Source: CALDOK01 sp964481655 (GTDB lineage: Bacteria > Myxococcota_A > UBA796 > JAFGLY01). From it: a stretch of DNA of 64,000 nt. Position 1 is the stretch's first letter; every line of letters begins with the position of its first letter. Shown piece after piece: positions 14,563 to 24,215 of the stretch. The translations under genes were made by a program, and so were the position numbers. The notes under the pieces were generated by a model. The model did not search any database. It saw only the letters and a program-made list of their open reading frames with translations, and was not told the origin of the DNA. Location of the stretch: NCBI GenBank assembly GCA_964481655.1, contig CAYZVO010000017.1, positions 1-64,000 on the forward strand. Direction: 5' to 3'.

Positions 14563-16734
14563 ATGCCGGAGAAGATCGAAGAGACCCCCCTGCGTCGCAT
14601 CAGCCGGGAGGTCGGTGACTCCGGCCTGTTCTCCCCCGAGGTCCACCGCCTCTACGAGGCCGGCAAGGCGCGCAAGGCCCAGGCCGTCTTCAAGGCCCAG
14701 GTCGCCAAGGAGCTGAACTCCGGCCGCAAGCGTCGGCAGCAGCAGTACCTGGACGACACCTACCTGTGGCTCGATCCGCTGGGCAGCGCTCCGTCGATGC
14801 ACACGGTCAACGGCATCGGGACCATGCTGTACGGCAACTACAAGCCCAACCCCGACGGTGTGCACATCGCCACCTTGTGGTTCGTGTTCGTCTTCCTGCC
14901 CGTCTTCCCCATCGCCGCGTACGTCGTGCGCAAGGCCGGGGGCAACAGCTGGACCTTCTACGCCAAGGCGCCGCTACCCCCCTTCGCCCGCATCTGGCGG
15001 GTAGGGATCGGCGGGGTCATCGCCGCGGCCGCCATCGCCATCGGCGCGATGGTCGCCTGGGACAGCTCCCACGCCGAGCTGTGGCTGTACAACGGCTTCG
15101 AGGTGCCGGTGCAGGTGTCGGTGGAGCAGGACAGCTTCGAGCTGGCCCCCCACCAGATCCGCAAGGCCGGGGACTACGCCCTGGGCCCGGTGACCATCGT
15201 GAGCACCCCCGAGGGCTGGACGGTGCCCATCGAGCAGGTCCAGCCGAACCTCGACCTGCTCGGCGACGACGAGCTGCTCTACAACATCGCCGGCCGCGCC
15301 TCCCTGGTGCGGGGCTGGGTGGTCTACGGCCCGGGCAGCACCCGGGACGACGAGCTGCTGGGGACCGAGACCTTCGTGCCCGTGGGCAGCGTGGACTACC
15401 TGCTGCGGGAGCCCCCCATGTCCAAGGAGGTGCGCGAAGGCAGCTCCATCGTGGACGAGGTGGTCTACAACGCCGAGGACGAGGTCCCCTTCTCGGTGGC
15501 CGCGTTCTTCACCCAGTCCATGGTGAGCCCCGATGACGCCTGGCGGATGCTGCAGGCCCGGCTGGCGGTCAACCCGGGCGATCGCGAGGCCCTGGCCCTC
15601 ATCTCCACCATGAAGCCCTCCGGGGATCCCGAGCTGCTCGCCATGGGTGAGCTGGCCCGCGCCGGCAACCCCGACGATGTCGAGGCCCACCGGCTCTACC
15701 AGAACTGCCTCGGCCAGGAGCAGGCCGACGCCGTGCGCCAGGAGTACCTGGACCTCGCCAGCGAGCACGCCGACTCCGCCATGTACCAGTACCTGGCCGG
15801 CCGCCTGCTGGACGACGCCGGGGACGAGGCCGAGCAGCGCTTCCGCAAGGCCCTCGAGCTCGACCCGGGCTTCCCCTACGCCCACCTGGCCCTGGGCTAC
15901 CAGCTGGCCACCCGCGGTGATCTCGATCCCGCCATCGACGCCTACGGTCGCTACGCGCAGCTCGAGCCCAGCGCCGCCGCCGATGTGCTCCGCAGCCGGG
16001 TGCGCCTGCTGCAGGCCCGCGGCGCCGAGGGCTGGCTCGACGCCGCCCAGGCCCTGGTGGACGAGACCCAGCTGCTGGTCGGCGAAGACGCTGGCCTCGC
16101 GGGGCTGCAGGCGACCCTGGCGGTCCGCCACGGCACCCAGCCCCTGGCCGAGGTCCTCGACGGCCTCGAGGCCGCGCTGAGCTGGGAGGCCGACGGTGAG
16201 ATCGAGGCTGGCAGCGCCGCGCTGCCGGCCCAGCTGGACGCGTGCATGGCCGCGGGCGATGTCGAGCGTGCCCGCGCGCTGCTGGTCGGGCTCGATCCCG
16301 AGCTGGACGGCTGGGTGCTGGCCAAGGGCGACCTGTTCCTGGCCCTGGCCGGCGGCGAGCCGGCCGCGGTGAACCAGGCCCTGGACACCCACCTCGAGAT
16401 GCTGGCCGCCGCCAACACCTCCCAGGCGCTGTACGCCGCCGCCGCGGCCCAGGCCCTCGGGCACAGCGGCGCCGAGGCCCTGCTCGAGCTCGCTCAGGGC
16501 CTCGAGCGCCCCGGCAGCGTCAGCCCGGCGGTGGTGCTGGCCCCCGACGCTGCCCTGGACACAGCCGGCAGCCTCGACAGCCTGCTGGCCCCTGTCCCCT
16601 TCGACGGCCGCGGCTTGGCCTACGCCGCCGCCGCCGTGCGCCTGCAGCACAGCGGCGCGGACCCCGCCATGGTCGCCCACGCCCGCAGCCAGGCCGCCCA
16701 CTTCGCCCTGCCGGACGAGCTGCCGCCCTGGTAG
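14563..16734 (+). CDS. Membrane-anchored TPR-repeat protein
   Basis: A 723-residue protein with two membrane segments (about 100-125 and 145-170), a beta-rich domain around 170-300, and TPR-like helical repeats from about 330 on (for example AEQRFRKALELDPGFPYAHLALGYQLATRGDLDPAIDAYGRYAQLEP). GGGAG precedes the ATG. TPR proteins usually scaffold complexes. The N-terminal segment (LWLDPLGSAPSMHTVNGIG) is distinctive but not recognised. It is followed 100 bp later by another repeat-like exported protein and then the partner/MopE/kinase cassette, all on the same strand. Confidence 0.7.
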   Translation: MPEKIEETPLRRISREVGDSGLFSPEVHRLYEAGKARKAQAVFKAQVAKELNSGRKRRQQQYLDDTYLWLDPLGSAPSMHTVNGIGTMLYGNYKPNPDGVHIATLWFVFVFLPVFPIAAYVVRKAGGNSWTFYAKAPLPPFARIWRVGIGGVIAAAAIAIGAMVAWDSSHAELWLYNGFEVPVQVSVEQDSFELAPHQIRKAGDYALGPVTIVSTPEGWTVPIEQVQPNLDLLGDDELLYNIAGRASLVRGWVVYGPGSTRDDELLGTETFVPVGSVDYLLREPPMSKEVREGSSIVDEVVYNAEDEVPFSVAAFFTQSMVSPDDAWRMLQARLAVNPGDREALALISTMKPSGDPELLAMGELARAGNPDDVEAHRLYQNCLGQEQADAVRQEYLDLASEHADSAMYQYLAGRLLDDAGDEAEQRFRKALELDPGFPYAHLALGYQLATRGDLDPAIDAYGRYAQLEPSAAADVLRSRVRLLQARGAEGWLDAAQALVDETQLLVGEDAGLAGLQATLAVRHGTQPLAEVLDGLEAALSWEADGEIEAGSAALPAQLDACMAAGDVERARALLVGLDPELDGWVLAKGDLFLALAGGEPAAVNQALDTHLEMLAAANTSQALYAAAAAQALGHSGAEALLELAQGLERPGSVSPAVVLAPDAALDTAGSLDSLLAPVPFDGRGLAYAAAAVRLQHSGADPAMVAHARSQAAHFALPDELPPW

Positions 16735-16834
16735 CCCCCGGCTCCCGGCTCCCAACCCTCTCACCCCTCTCTCGCGCAAGCCGACAGGGGCCAGGTGTGT
16801 CATTAGTGGAAGACGACTCCATACGGGAGCCCCC

Positions 16835-18130
16835 ATGTCTCTGCTGTCGCTGATCGCCCTCGCTGCACTGTCGCTGCCCGCGCACGCCGCCGACTCCAAG
16901 GGTCCCAAGTTCCAGGCACAGCTCGCCCAGGGCAAGGTGGCCGCCGCCTGGCGCGGCTGCGAGAAGCTGATGGAGAAGGGGGCGCTGCAGCACGACGACG
17001 AGGTCGAGGCCTGCGCCACCGCCGACCTGCGCCAGGCCGAGGCGGCCAACCCCGGCGGCTTGAGCCTCGAGCAGCTCAACGTGCACTGGGCGCGCTGGAA
17101 CGGCACCGCGGCGGCGGGTGAGACCCGGGCCCAGGCCGCTCAGATGCGCCTGGCCGGAGCTGGCGGTGACATCGACACCATCGCCGCCATCTACGGCGCC
17201 TTCCCCGACACCCCCGCCGGCCAGGCCAGCAGCGACCTGCTCTACCAGCACTACGTGGACATGAACAGCTCCGCCGCTATGGCCGAGTTCGTCGAGCGCT
17301 TCCCCGACGCACCCCAGGTGGATCGCGCCCGGACCGTGGCCCTCGATCTGGTCTGGGCGGAGACCGAGACCGTGGGCACCCGCGCGGCCTGGGCCGCGTT
17401 CATCGCCGCCAACCCCACCCACCCGCGGCTGGCCGATGCCGTGCGCTGGCTCGAGACCTCGGCGTACCACGAGGCCGAGGCCGAGGGCACCGCGGCGGCC
17501 TGGACCACCTTCCTCTCCGAGTTCCCCGAGCACGCCCGCTACGAAGAGGCCGAGCAGAACCGCATCAACGCCATGTTCGACGAGGCGGTGGAGAAGGGCC
17601 CCGAGGTGATGCTGGCCGTGGCCGACGCCTGGCCCGACCACCCCCGTTCCGCCGTGACCCGGACCCAGGCCTACTCGAGCATGCTCGAGGTCAAGCTGCT
17701 CTCCCGCGGCTACCACGATCCCAGCTGGAAGCTGGCCGCGGGCCTCGAGGGCGAGCCCCTGGCCATGCGCCTGGGGGTCGATGGGGTCGAAGTGGTCTTC
17801 CCCGAGGGTCAGCCCGTGGGCACGGCGACCGTCGTCTGGTTCGAGGCGGGTCAGGCCTGGCCCCTGACCGACCTGTACGCCGAACGTCTGGCCACCGCGG
17901 GCTTCCCCTCCGACCGGGTCCAGGCCGTGACCGAGGTCGGCTGGTTGCCTCCCCAGGGACAGACCGAGCCCGCCTGGCTGAGCCCTTGTGCACCCCCGAT
18001 GGAATCGAGGGCAGCTTCGGCGTGGTCACCCAGGCCTTCGGGCTGGAGCTGGTGTTCCCGTTCTCCGTCGATGTGCTCTGCTCGGCGGCCCGCCCCTGAC
18101 GGCTGCGACCAGCTGAATATTCGGCCTTGA
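16835..18130 (+). CDS. Exported helical-repeat protein with a frameshifted C-terminus
   Basis: The protein has a signal peptide (SLPAHAAD) and helical repeats of Ala-rich TPR/HEAT-like type. After about residue 380 the frame turns into low-quality sequence ending at 18130. In the frame offset by two, the DNA from about 17987 reads LCTPDGIEGSFGVV...FGLELVFPFSVDVLCSAARP and stops at 18097-18099, a far more natural ending with paired cysteines. A single-base indel or a -1 frameshift between about 17955 and 17990 is therefore likely. Function unknown. Confidence 0.65.
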   Translation: MSLLSLIALAALSLPAHAADSKGPKFQAQLAQGKVAAAWRGCEKLMEKGALQHDDEVEACATADLRQAEAANPGGLSLEQLNVHWARWNGTAAAGETRAQAAQMRLAGAGGDIDTIAAIYGAFPDTPAGQASSDLLYQHYVDMNSSAAMAEFVERFPDAPQVDRARTVALDLVWAETETVGTRAAWAAFIAANPTHPRLADAVRWLETSAYHEAEAEGTAAAWTTFLSEFPEHARYEEAEQNRINAMFDEAVEKGPEVMLAVADAWPDHPRSAVTRTQAYSSMLEVKLLSRGYHDPSWKLAAGLEGEPLAMRLGVDGVEVVFPEGQPVGTATVVWFEAGQAWPLTDLYAERLATAGFPSDRVQAVTEVGWLPPQGQTEPAWLSPCAPPMESRAASAWSPRPSGWSWCSRSPSMCSARRPAPDGCDQLNIRP

Positions 18131-18161
18131 CCCGGAGCCCTCTGCGACGTATCGTCGCGGA

Positions 18162-18989
18162 ATGATGGGCCTCGCACTCGGACTTCCACTGCTCGTGGTG
18201 CCTGCGCTCGCGGGCGACGCACCCGACTGTGATCAGCCGAGCACGGTGGCGGACTTCTTGCAGGCCGCGGAGCGGGGCGAGCACGCCTTCGCCGCCATGG
18301 ATCTGCCCGCGCTGTCGTCGGCCCGGGAGCGTGGCCTGCTCCTCATCCCCTGCCTCGGGGAGCCCATCACGCCCCACGACGCGGCGGCCTTCCACCGCAT
18401 GATGGCGCTGGCGGCGTTCACCTCGGGTGACCGAGAGGCGGTGATGCGCGAGTTCCACGCCGCCCGACGCCTCGAGCCCGGCTACCAGATCCCCCTCGAG
18501 GTGGCGCCGCCGGGGCACTCCCTGGTGCGGCTTTACGACAGGTCGGCGGGGGCGGACGAGGGCGAGCTGCAGGCGGTGATCCCACCGAAGTTCGGCTGGG
18601 TGAACGTCGACGGCGTGCGCGGCGCCCCCCGCCCGAGCGGGATCGCCACCCTGATGCAGGTCTACGGCAAGGGAGACGTGCTGCAGGAGAGCCTCTACCT
18701 GCTGCCCGAGCACGAGCTGCCCGTCTGGGGCCCGCTCCCCATCGACGATCTGCGCCGCAAGCGGCGGCGGGTGACCCTGCTGTCGGCCACCGGCGCCACC
18801 TTCGCCAGCTCTGCGGTGCTCTACGGCGTCGCCATGCAGCACAAGGTCTGGTTCTGGGACCCGGACATCGACCGCACCGACGATGAGCTGGTGGAGCTCA
18901 AGCTGCGCATCAACGCCCTGGGCTGGACCTCGCTGGGCCTGGTCACCCTCTCCGCTGGCCTCGGCGTGGCCACGGCCTTCAGCTGGTAG
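18162..18989 (+). CDS. Exported PEGA-like kinase-partner membrane protein
   Basis: A 275-residue protein: signal peptide, a helical domain ending FHAARRLEPGYQIP (TPR-like), a small beta segment WVNVDGVRGAPRPSGI resembling a PEGA strand, and two C-terminal membrane helices. The same plan occurs in the 33755-34648 product, which also sits beside a Ser/Thr kinase and a MopE-type lipoprotein. It probably links the kinase to an envelope complex. Two adjacent ATGs start at 18162. No strong ribosome site is visible; a TATCGT element 9 nt upstream would make it leaderless. Confidence 0.6.
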   Translation: MMGLALGLPLLVVPALAGDAPDCDQPSTVADFLQAAERGEHAFAAMDLPALSSARERGLLLIPCLGEPITPHDAAAFHRMMALAAFTSGDREAVMREFHAARRLEPGYQIPLEVAPPGHSLVRLYDRSAGADEGELQAVIPPKFGWVNVDGVRGAPRPSGIATLMQVYGKGDVLQESLYLLPEHELPVWGPLPIDDLRRKRRRVTLLSATGATFASSAVLYGVAMQHKVWFWDPDIDRTDDELVELKLRINALGWTSLGLVTLSAGLGVATAFSW

Positions 18990-18996
18990 GTGTTCC

Positions 18997-20997
18997 ATGG
19001 TCCCGGTGATCACGGTCTTCGCCTTCGTCCTCTCGTTGGGTTGTCCGTACGTACGGAGCGAGGACCTGGCCCTGCGTCGGGATCGGGATGGGGATGGCTG
19101 GGCCCACGATGAGGACTGCGACGACTTCGACCCGGCCATCCACCCTGGCGCCGAAGACCTGCGTGATGGCGTGGACAACGACTGTGACGGGGTCGTCGAT
19201 GAAGAGACGGTGCCGGCCTGGGAGGACGCCGACGACGACGGCTTCGGGGTGGGCGAGGAGGACAGCCCCGCCGCGTGGTTCTGCGTGGGCGACGATCCCG
19301 GCGCCAACCTTGCGCTCGCCCTGGGCGACTGCGACGACACCCGCCCGGATGTCTACCCCGGGGCCACACCTGACTTCGAGGGCGGCGCGGTCTGCGATGA
19401 CACCGACTACGACTGCGACGGGGAGGTCGAGGAAGACGACGATCACGATGGCTATGCCCACACCTGGTGCGGCGGCAGCGACGCCGACGACGGAGATCCC
19501 GCGCAGGTCGAGCCGGGCTTCGACTGGATCGATGGCGCGGACGACAACCTGGATGGCACCGTGGACGTGCACCTCACCGACTACCCGGACGCCACCATCG
19601 AGGGCACCCTCGACGACTGGCACCTGGGCTGCTCGGTGTCCATGGACCGCGACCTGAACGCCGACGGCGTGGACGACCTGGTCATCGGCATCAAGCGCGC
19701 CGACGCCGCGGACGAGCACGGCGAGCGCAGCCTCGAGAACGCCGGCGCGGTGTGGGTGATCTACGGGCCGGTCGGCGCCGAGGTCGTCCTGGATCCAGAC
19801 GCTGCAGAGGATGAGGCGATCATCTACGGCCGCCAGGGCTACACCGACGAGGACGACGAGTACGGCGACCAGTTGGGCACTCAGGTGCTCGCCGTGGGAG
19901 ATCAGAGCGGCGACGGCCGCGACGACCTGCTGGTGCTCGCCAGGTGGGAGGACAGCGCGGTCGATGGCGACCCCAACGTGGGCGCCGCCCACCTGCTGCT
20001 CGGCCCGCTGGGGCCTGGCCAGAGCCTGGACGACGCGGTGGCCAGCTTCTACGGCATCTCGGACGATCGCAGCATGGCCTCCATGCTGGTGGGCGACATG
20101 GACGGCGATCGCCAGGGCGACGGCGTCTTCGGCTGCACCAACAACGAGCTGAAGACCGGCTTCGGCACGCTGCATGTCTTCGCTGGGCCCTTCGACGATC
20201 GGGGCGTGGTGAGCGTCGAGCAGGCCTCCGTCGAGATCCGCGGGGAGGAGGAGCGCGATCGCATCGGCGAGGCCGATCGAGCCTGCGTCCTGGACTTCGA
20301 CGGCGACGGGCTGGACGACATCGCGGTGGGCAGCCCCTACTCCTGGCGCACGACCGAGGATGCCAACACCGGCGCCGTGTGGGTCCTGCCGGGTCCCCTG
20401 ACCTTCGGAGAGGGCGGCCCGACGACCGGGTCCTTGTCGGACTTCGGCGTCGCGATCCACGGCGAGGCGGAGGACGAAGGGGTCGGCCACCGGGTCTTCT
20501 CCGGTGGCGATGTCGATCAGGACGGGCTGGACGATCTGCTGGTCACCGGCTGGGCGACCGGCGAGGGCCTGGTTGGCGTCGGCTCTGGCTACGTGGTCTT
20601 CGGCCACGATCTGGACGAAGACACCGCCCTCGACGCCTCCGGGCCGCTGGATGTCACCGAGATCAGCGGGACCGTCGAGGACGAGCGCGCGGGCAACCTG
20701 CTGGTGTCGGTGGGCGACCTCGACCGGGACACCTTCCCGGACATCATGATGGGGAGCACCCTGGCCTTCACCGTGTTCGCCGGCTCGGAGATTCCTCGCG
20801 GCGCCGCCATCGACACCACCGATAGTCAAGCCGTGCTGCAGCCCGAGGCGGGGAGCCTGGGCGACACCCTGCTGCCGGTGCCGGCACAGGGCGGCGATGT
20901 GGACGGTGACGGCATAGGCGACTTCGCGATCCCGCGTCCCTCGGCGGATGAGGGCGTGGGTCACATCTCCTTCTTCTTCGGGGCGCAGCGCGGATGA
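18997..20997 (+). CDS. MopE-type metal-binding motif and FG-GAP repeat lipoprotein
   Basis: A 666-residue surface protein with lipobox-like LSLGC, two or three N-terminal MopE-type motifs (DGDGWAHDEDCDDFDPAIHPG; DNDCDGVVDEE), then about six FG-GAP/VCBS repeats with Ca-binding loops (DLNADGVDDLVIG, DFDGDGLDDIAVG, DVDGDGIGDFAI). FG-GAP repeats form an integrin-like beta-propeller, so binding of a ligand or surface polymer is likely. The repeats are acidic, consistent with calcium-dependent folding. It overlaps the kinase gene by 4 bp (ATGA), so the two are translationally coupled. Confidence 0.85.
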   Translation: MVPVITVFAFVLSLGCPYVRSEDLALRRDRDGDGWAHDEDCDDFDPAIHPGAEDLRDGVDNDCDGVVDEETVPAWEDADDDGFGVGEEDSPAAWFCVGDDPGANLALALGDCDDTRPDVYPGATPDFEGGAVCDDTDYDCDGEVEEDDDHDGYAHTWCGGSDADDGDPAQVEPGFDWIDGADDNLDGTVDVHLTDYPDATIEGTLDDWHLGCSVSMDRDLNADGVDDLVIGIKRADAADEHGERSLENAGAVWVIYGPVGAEVVLDPDAAEDEAIIYGRQGYTDEDDEYGDQLGTQVLAVGDQSGDGRDDLLVLARWEDSAVDGDPNVGAAHLLLGPLGPGQSLDDAVASFYGISDDRSMASMLVGDMDGDRQGDGVFGCTNNELKTGFGTLHVFAGPFDDRGVVSVEQASVEIRGEEERDRIGEADRACVLDFDGDGLDDIAVGSPYSWRTTEDANTGAVWVLPGPLTFGEGGPTTGSLSDFGVAIHGEAEDEGVGHRVFSGGDVDQDGLDDLLVTGWATGEGLVGVGSGYVVFGHDLDEDTALDASGPLDVTEISGTVEDERAGNLLVSVGDLDRDTFPDIMMGSTLAFTVFAGSEIPRGAAIDTTDSQAVLQPEAGSLGDTLLPVPAQGGDVDGDGIGDFAIPRPSADEGVGHISFFFGAQRG

Positions 20998-22643
20998 ATC
21001 AGGCCACGCGAGTGCTGGCCGACGGCCGCTACGAGCTGGTCGCGGTGCTGGGTGAGGGCGGTATGGCTGTGGTCTACCGCGCCTTCGACACCCGGCTGCA
21101 GGTCGAGCGCGCCATCAAGGTCCTGGCCCCGGCCGTGGCCCGGCAGGCCCACCTGCGGGCGCGCTTCGAGACCGAGGCCCGCACCATGGCGGCCTTGAGC
21201 CACCCCAACATCACCCTGGTGCACGACATCGGGCTCGAGGGCGAGCTCATCTACATGGTGATGGAGCTGCTCGAGGGTGGCAGCCTGTGGGACTGGGTCC
21301 AGTGCCACGGCCCGATGCCGCCTCGGCTGGCGCTCGAGGCCCTGACCCCCGTGCTGCCCGCGGTGGCCGCCGCCCACAAGGCGGGGGTGGTGCACCGGGA
21401 CATCAAGCCCCACAACATCATGCTCACCGACGCCGGGGAGCCCCGGCTGACCGACTTCGGCATCGCCCACGTCCAGAATCCCCTGGCCAGTCGCCACCTG
21501 ACCCGCACCGGGTCGGTCATCGGCACCTGGGGCTACATGGCCCCCGAGCAGCGCCACAGCGCCAAGACCGTGGACGAGCGCTCCGACGTCTACGCCCTCG
21601 GCGCGACCCTCTACGCCATCTGCACCGGCGAGGTGCCGGTGGACCTGTTCGCCTCCGACGAAGCGGACGAGGTGCTGGCCGGCCTGCCCGCGCCCATCGT
21701 GGAGCTGATCCGCGGCGCCACCGCCTACCGGTCGGACGATCGTTACCAGAGCCCCGAGGCCATGGGCGAGGCCATGACCGCCGCCCTGCCCGAGCTCCCC
21801 CCAGTGCCCGAAGGCACCCCGAGCTTGGGCGAGCTGCCGCCAGGGCTGCGCCTGGGCGCCGCGGTGGACTCCGGCTTCTCGGTGCCCTGGTCCCGCAGCC
21901 AGCTGGACGCCGAGTTCGCGCGGACACCGGCCATCGGCGGCGAGACCCGCTCGGACACCTTCGACATCCCCGCGATGACCGGCGACGCGATGACCCACGG
22001 CCTGCCGTCGGGTGCTACGACCGGGCCGGGGGGGACGCGGCTGGATGAGAACGGGGACGAAGAGCCCCTGGTCGCGCCCGAGGGCGCCGGGGACCGCCTC
22101 GTGCCGCGCACCCGCTGGCGCTTCATCATTGAGGTGGTGGGGATCGGGGTCATCCTGGCGGCGCTGTCGATCATCGTGCCGGCGCTGTTGTGGCCCGAGC
22201 CGAAGGTTGTGGAGGAGGTACCGGCCCCGCCTGGCGGTGACGGTCTCGATCCCGATCCCGCGGAGCCCGAGGCTGATCCCGAGCCGGTCTTGCCGGAGCC
22301 AGATCTGGCCGGGCTGGAGCCCGACCTCGCTCCCGAGCCGAAGAATCGAACCGTGGAGTCCGTTTCAGATCCCAGGCCTCCAACACCGGACCGTGTTCTC
22401 GACTCCCCACCTCCGGAGCCTGTGCCCGAACCGGCCACCATTTCGGTGACTGGCGCCAAAGAGGCCTACCTGATGAACGCGCAGGGAGAGCGGGTTCCGC
22501 TTGGCGCCGTACCCCCTGGGGTCTACTCGGTCATGGCTCGCTTCGAGGGCATGGCGGCCGCACACGAAGCCAAGCGCATCGAGCTCGCGCCAGGAGCGCA
22601 TGTGGAGCTCGCCTGCGACGACGTCTTCGACAGGTGCGAGTGA
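20994..22643 (+). CDS. Transmembrane Ser/Thr protein kinase
   Basis: A 549-residue kinase: glycine loop LGEGGMAVVYRAFD, VAIK-type lysine in RAIKVLAP, HRDIKPHNIM catalytic loop, DFGIA metal motif and an APE-like MAPEQR. The kinase domain covers about 12-280. A linker leads to one membrane helix (about 378-398), then a Pro/Glu-rich extracytoplasmic stalk and a short C-terminal beta domain with two late cysteines. It closes the three-gene cassette and should phosphorylate cytoplasmic targets in response to an envelope cue. Its stop abuts the stop of the convergent membrane gene. Confidence 0.93.
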   Translation: MNQATRVLADGRYELVAVLGEGGMAVVYRAFDTRLQVERAIKVLAPAVARQAHLRARFETEARTMAALSHPNITLVHDIGLEGELIYMVMELLEGGSLWDWVQCHGPMPPRLALEALTPVLPAVAAAHKAGVVHRDIKPHNIMLTDAGEPRLTDFGIAHVQNPLASRHLTRTGSVIGTWGYMAPEQRHSAKTVDERSDVYALGATLYAICTGEVPVDLFASDEADEVLAGLPAPIVELIRGATAYRSDDRYQSPEAMGEAMTAALPELPPVPEGTPSLGELPPGLRLGAAVDSGFSVPWSRSQLDAEFARTPAIGGETRSDTFDIPAMTGDAMTHGLPSGATTGPGGTRLDENGDEEPLVAPEGAGDRLVPRTRWRFIIEVVGIGVILAALSIIVPALLWPEPKVVEEVPAPPGGDGLDPDPAEPEADPEPVLPEPDLAGLEPDLAPEPKNRTVESVSDPRPPTPDRVLDSPPPEPVPEPATISVTGAKEAYLMNAQGERVPLGAVPPGVYSVMARFEGMAAAHEAKRIELAPGAHVELACDDVFDRCE

Positions 22644-23324
22644 TCAGCCCGACCGCGTGTCCTTCCGCGCCAAGGCGTGCCTGGCCCCCCAGCGCGCGGC
22701 GCCTTCGATCAGCGCCCTGCCGCGGTCGCTGACCATCACCGCGAAGCGCCCCGTGCCCAGCAGGGCCACCAGGGCGATCAACGGGAAGAACGGCCGCAGC
22801 GGTGTGCCCAGCACCAGGATGTCGAACACGAGCAGGCCCAGGGTGCAGATCGTGACCGCCAGCTCCGCGAAGCGGGCCACGTCGCGGTCGAAGCGCGGCC
22901 CGGCCGAGGCCAGGATCGGGAACAGCATCAAGAAGACCCAGTCGGACAGCACCCCGTCCTTCACCTGGTAGGCCTCCGGCATCATCGACATCCGCACCGC
23001 CACCAGCGCGCCGATCATGGTCACGTCGGTGCTGATCACCAGGTAGGGCACGCCCCGGTGCATGTGGTCCTGCCGGAGCAGCCCGGCCACCGCGAGCATC
23101 ACCGCCAGCCAGCCGCACATCACGGCCACCTGGGCCATCACCACCGGCTTCACCACGTCGCCGTCCTTCATCCAGAAGGTCAGCGTGATCAAGATGCCGA
23201 TGGCCACCAGCCCCATCTTCACCGTGTTGATGCGCCGCTCGTTGCGGTGGGCTTCGGCGTGCACCAGCTCGACCACGCAGCGGCGGAGGTCGGCGGCGGT
23301 GGCGGCGGTGGCGGACTGGGTCAT
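22644..23324 (-). CDS. Polytopic membrane protein, paralogue A
   Basis: A 226-residue protein with about six hydrophobic segments. It shares long identical stretches with its upstream neighbour (VVELVHAEAHRNERRINTVK; SAGPRFDRDVARFAEL; RFAVMVSDRGRALIEGAARW). The layout resembles the six-helix membrane anchor of some bacterial adenylate cyclases without the catalytic domain, but this is only a resemblance. An arginine-rich cytoplasmic end is present. No catalytic motif is seen. Confidence 0.6.
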   Translation of the reverse strand: MTQSATAATAADLRRCVVELVHAEAHRNERRINTVKMGLVAIGILITLTFWMKDGDVVKPVVMAQVAVMCGWLAVMLAVAGLLRQDHMHRGVPYLVISTDVTMIGALVAVRMSMMPEAYQVKDGVLSDWVFLMLFPILASAGPRFDRDVARFAELAVTICTLGLLVFDILVLGTPLRPFFPLIALVALLGTGRFAVMVSDRGRALIEGAARWGARHALARKDTRSG

Positions 23325-23349
23325 GGACGGTCGGGAGGGGTGGGCAGAG

Positions 23350-23358
23350 ATGCTAACA
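23350..23358 (-). promoter_or_regulatory. Extended -10 element (TGTTAGCAT)
   Basis: TGTTAGCAT on the minus strand, 25 nt upstream of the start at 23324, matches the local TGnTAnnnT type and suggests paralogue A has its own promoter. Confidence 0.35.
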
Positions 23359-23385
23359 GCGTGGCGCCTCGAGAGTCGCCGGGGA

Positions 23386-24078
23386 TCACCCCTGCCAGGT
23401 CTCCCCCCGCGCCCCGCCGTGTTTGGCCCCCCAGCGGGCGGCCCCTTCGATCAGCGCTCGCCCGCGGTCGCTGACCATCACCGCGAAGCGCCCGGTGGCC
23501 AAGAGCGCCACCAGGGTGATCAGCACGAAGAACGGTCGCGGCTGGGAGCCCAGCACCGCGATGTCGAAGACCAGCAGGCCCAAGGTGGTGACCGTGGCCC
23601 ACAGCTCTGCGAAGCGGGCCACGTCGCGGTCGAAGCGCGGCCCGGCCGAGGCCAGGACCGGGAACAGCATCACGAACACCCACTCGGCCAGCACCCCGTC
23701 CTTGACCTGGTTGGCGGCGGGCATCCAGAGCATGCGAACCACCACCAGGGAGGCGATGGCGATCATGTCTGCGGTGAGCACAAGGTAGGGCACACCGCGG
23801 TGCATGCAGTCCCCGCGGACCAGGAACCACACGCCCACCATCACGACCAGCCAGACCCCCAGCACCGCGCTCTGTGCGTAGGCCACCTGTGCCGCCTCCT
23901 CCCCGGCCTGCAGCCGGAAGGTCAGCGACATCACGATCCCCAGGGCCACCAGCCACATCTTCACGGTGTTGATGCGCCGCTCGTTGCGGTGGGCCTCGGC
24001 GTGCACCAGCTCCACCACGCAGCGGCGGGCGAAGGTGGTGCTCGATCGCGAGGCTTGGCTGGGACGGGCGCTGTTCAT
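23386..24078 (-). CDS. Polytopic membrane protein, paralogue B
   Basis: A 230-residue paralogue of the adjacent gene, about 60 bp upstream and on the same strand, so a tandem duplication. The start at 24078 is chosen by analogy to paralogue A and by GGGGAG just upstream; the frame stays open to 24204 through the regulatory region. It is divergent from the FHA sigma-54 activator, and the activator sites at 24109-24166 lie between them, so it may also be regulated, although no sigma-54 promoter faces it. Function unknown. Confidence 0.6.
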   Translation of the reverse strand: MNSARPSQASRSSTTFARRCVVELVHAEAHRNERRINTVKMWLVALGIVMSLTFRLQAGEEAAQVAYAQSAVLGVWLVVMVGVWFLVRGDCMHRGVPYLVLTADMIAIASLVVVRMLWMPAANQVKDGVLAEWVFVMLFPVLASAGPRFDRDVARFAELWATVTTLGLLVFDIAVLGSQPRPFFVLITLVALLATGRFAVMVSDRGRALIEGAARWGAKHGGARGETWQG

Positions 24079-24108
24079 GACTCCCCTTCGTGGGGGTGAT
24101 GGTACCAG

Positions 24109-24166
24109 TGTCCCAATGATGGAACCAGCGGGGGCGCCGTGTTCCATGGGACAGGGCGTGGGACAC
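24109..24166 (+). promoter_or_regulatory. Upstream activator sites of the FHA activator gene
   Basis: TGTCCCA (24109), TGGAACC (24120), the palindrome TGTTCCATGGGACA (24140-24153) and TGGGACAC (24159-24166). They lie 50-107 bp upstream of a sigma-54 promoter and match sites before two other genes. Autoregulation by the FHA activator is inferred. Confidence 0.65.
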
Positions 24167-24215
24167 GGAGCAGCGGTCGCGAGCGCTGTGGGGGCCGTGT
24201 TCACGCCATCATGGC

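Noticed and set aside
18990..19010. Another activator site (TGTTCCATGG) before the MopE/FG-GAP gene
   Set aside because: It overlaps the start codon, has no partner half-site, and no sigma-54 promoter follows.
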